A stretch of DNA of 64,000 bases from Nitrospirota bacterium (GTDB taxonomy: Bacteria > Nitrospirota > Thermodesulfovibrionia > UBA6902): the NCBI GenBank assembly GCA_016207885.1, contig JACQZE010000030.1, positions 21,566 through 85,565 of the forward strand, in the 5' to 3' direction. The stretch's first letter is position 1. The number at the start of each line of letters is the position of its first letter. Made by a program: the position numbers and the translations under genes. This document shows positions 62,643 through 64,000 of the stretch, piece by piece. The notes beneath the pieces were generated by a model, which was not told the DNA's origin, ran no database searches, and was given only the letters and a program-made list of their open reading frames with translations.

Positions 62643-63792
62643 CTATGGGTTAGGCTGTTTTTGTTTTGATATAAGCTGCTCGATGATTGCAAGCCTCTTT
62701 ATACAAGCTATTATTACTTCCCTTGATAACACACACATGTCGTAAAGCCTTTTCTCAACTAATTCGGTAAACTGTATATCATGATCGCAATAATTTCCGT
62801 GAGCAATATCATTCCGAATACCATAAAGGCTTTGATGCGTTATATCATCAGGCACAAAGAATTTATCAATAATGTCTTGTTTACCTACCAATAATGGCAA
62901 TACTGCACGCATTTTGTCTTTGATACTTGGCTGTATCAGCGCGTTTCAAGAAGACATTTTACCAGTCATAAATATTGAGTGGATTAATTCAGGAGTGCAC
63001 AGATCAGAGGTAAGCGCTCTACTGGCTGCTTCAAGTTTGATTAGCGCATTCAGCAGCTAGTTCAAGGCAATTAGATTGAGTTATGGTCTGTTTTGTAAGT
63101 ATATTTAGGATGTTCGCTCTGCGGTCAGCTTTAGTAGGTCGTTTGACGATTTTCGGAGGGAATTTATAATAAAAATAATGTGCAAGCAGCTCTACTGATT
63201 CCCAATAATTCAGATATCTACTAAGGCCAACGCCAAGAAAATTTCCCGTTGAATGCCACGCTATTGATCTTCGTAGCAAAGCCGCCGTTTCATGGTGATG
63301 AGCAAGCCGAATTATTTCGAATAGTGGGAATAAGTCTTTCTCAATAAAATCATCCTTTACTCTAACAGAAGTGCGCTCTTCTTGTTGCCGAGACAGAGGC
63401 AAGCACATCCACCTTGTGTTAGTTGATGGTTCGCTCTGATCCGGATTATGATGATTTTTTACTTCAACATACCTTGCTGGGAACCAAGTAACAGATGATC
63501 TAGTGAGTAAGGATGCTAAATTGCAGCAGAGTGAAATATCGCGAAAGCCTTGTTCAAGAGTATCTTTGGTAGATTGCACATTTTGTCGATCTACTTGAAT
63601 AGATATACCACCCCAAATATCGTATTGATTTAATTCCCGCTGAGAATAGGTTTTGAGGGGGTTAGCGAAGAACGGTTTTCCTTTAGAGTCATAATAATCT
63701 GATTGCAGCCAGATATATTTGGTCGGTGACATTACTTTTGTATCATTTTTATCTGTCTCCCAAGCCAATGAACCTCGAATAACAAAGGACAT
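62643..63792 (-). pseudogene. Decayed protein with Apea-like HEPN C terminus
   Basis: Read from 63792, a 253-residue frame (SFVIRGSLAWETDKND to LELAAECANQT) shifts near 63030-63058 into a second frame (EAASRALTSDLCTPELIHSI). That frame meets a TGA at 62946-62948, then continues as MRAVLPLLVGKQDII to 62643. The C-terminal part LYGIRNDIAHGNYCDHDIQF carries the RNxxxH motif of Apea-like HEPN proteins. One shift plus one stop indicate a pseudogene next to an insertion sequence. Confidence 0.65.
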
Positions 63793-63861
63793 GAAACCAC
63801 TTTTCTCAACTTCATCTATGTGATGCCAGTATGTGTTGATTACTTCATGGCGAGTGATGTT

Positions 63862-64000
63862 TGAAGTTCCCCCGAAACAGCGTACACACCGAAAGGTTAG
63901 GTAAAATATAAACCTTAGAACCTTAGGAGGTGTGAGATGGGAGAGAGAAAAGGGAACAGGAAATACGACAAGCAGTTCAAGGAAGAAGCAGTAAGACTTG
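63862..64000 (+). mobile_element. Left end of an insertion sequence (probably IS3 family), cut by window edge
   Basis: TGAAGTTCCCCCGAAACAGCG at 63862-63882 (TG start) looks like a terminal repeat, followed by a leader and a transposase start at 63937. The other end lies outside the window, so the boundary is tentative. Confidence 0.55.
63937..64000 (+). CDS. Transposase OrfA, N-terminal fragment
   Basis: 21 complete codons: MGERKGNRKYDKQFKEEAVR and onward. The KYxxxFKxxAVxL pattern is the helix-turn-helix start of IS3-family OrfA (transposase_8) proteins. AGGAGG lies nine bases before ATG 63937. The gene continues beyond the window. Confidence 0.8.
   Translation, partial: MGERKGNRKYDKQFKEEAVRL

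Noticed and set aside
62913..63030. A third selenocysteine TGA (62946-62948), with a TGATAC/GTATCA hairpin after it
   Set aside because: The loop starts only about 13 bases after the TGA, the same gene has a frameshift nearby, and no redox motif surrounds the codon; decay explains it better.
1..64000. tRNA or rRNA genes, plasmid or phage origin
   Set aside because: No tRNA-like cloverleaf sequence, rRNA segment, replication protein or phage structural gene was recognised by eye; a tRNAscan/Infernal run would be needed to exclude small RNAs.

Overview
The window reads as chromosome from a Gram-negative (diderm), probably anaerobic bacterium. The grounds are an Mla lipid-transport operon, a secretin-based type II secretion/type IV pilus operon, outer-membrane beta-barrels, lipoproteins, a CFI-box-CTERM surface protein and a large sulfur-compound gene set. 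The protein style resembles Nitrospirota (Thermodesulfovibrio-like) or Desulfobacterota, but that is an impression; no rRNA or tRNA gene was seen that could fix it.

Layout. 0-5.8 kb (+): the end of an unknown gene, an FGE-domain lipoprotein, a LuxE-like protein, a radical SAM protein and two tandem pseudopilins. 5.9-13.5 kb (-): a compact secretin/PilP/PilO/PilMN/prepilin/GspF/GspE operon. 13.6-25.9 kb (-): a sulfur (possibly selenium) region with two YeeE/YedE-type transporters, a thioredoxin-fold protein, a rhodanese, DsrE, TauE, an SQR-like flavoprotein, an MMPL/RND transporter with a LolA-like partner and an outer-membrane barrel, and two ArsR repressors beside palindromic operators. 26.0-31.4 kb (+): mlaEFDC followed by two cyclic-nucleotide-binding regulators and a flavoprotein. 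31.5-37.8 kb: a lytic transglycosylase, then a TPR-barrel / FecR / PKD-CTERM surface operon. 38-41.4 kb (-): an unusual radical SAM protein, small proteins and a methyltransferase. 41.5-53.3 kb (-): a MoxR/DUF58/VWA (Bat-like) set joined to an ABC-2 transporter and an alpha/alpha-toroid protein. 53.4-56.6 kb: two toxin-antitoxin pairs and a duplicated permease end. 56.8-62.2 kb (+): an ebo-type cluster (eboD, a small unknown, eboB, eboE, eboF, eboC). 62.2-64.0 kb: decayed accessory genes and the left end of an insertion sequence.

The most notable result is a pair of adjacent genes that conventional gene calling breaks or misses, because each carries one in-frame TGA. In the YeeE-family gene (13638-14768, -) the TGA lies where the family has a conserved cysteine. 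It is followed at bacterial-SECIS distance by a hairpin with a GGUCU apical loop. Immediately upstream, an 87-residue thioredoxin-fold protein (14820-15083, -) has a TGA at the expected redox-active position, again followed by a hairpin with a G-containing loop. I interpret both as selenoproteins that may form a selenocysteine-dependent sulfur or selenium uptake and transfer module. This rests on reading frame, residue position and hairpin geometry only.

A dispersed inverted-repeat family ending in GTCATTCC / GGAATGAC occurs five times between operons.
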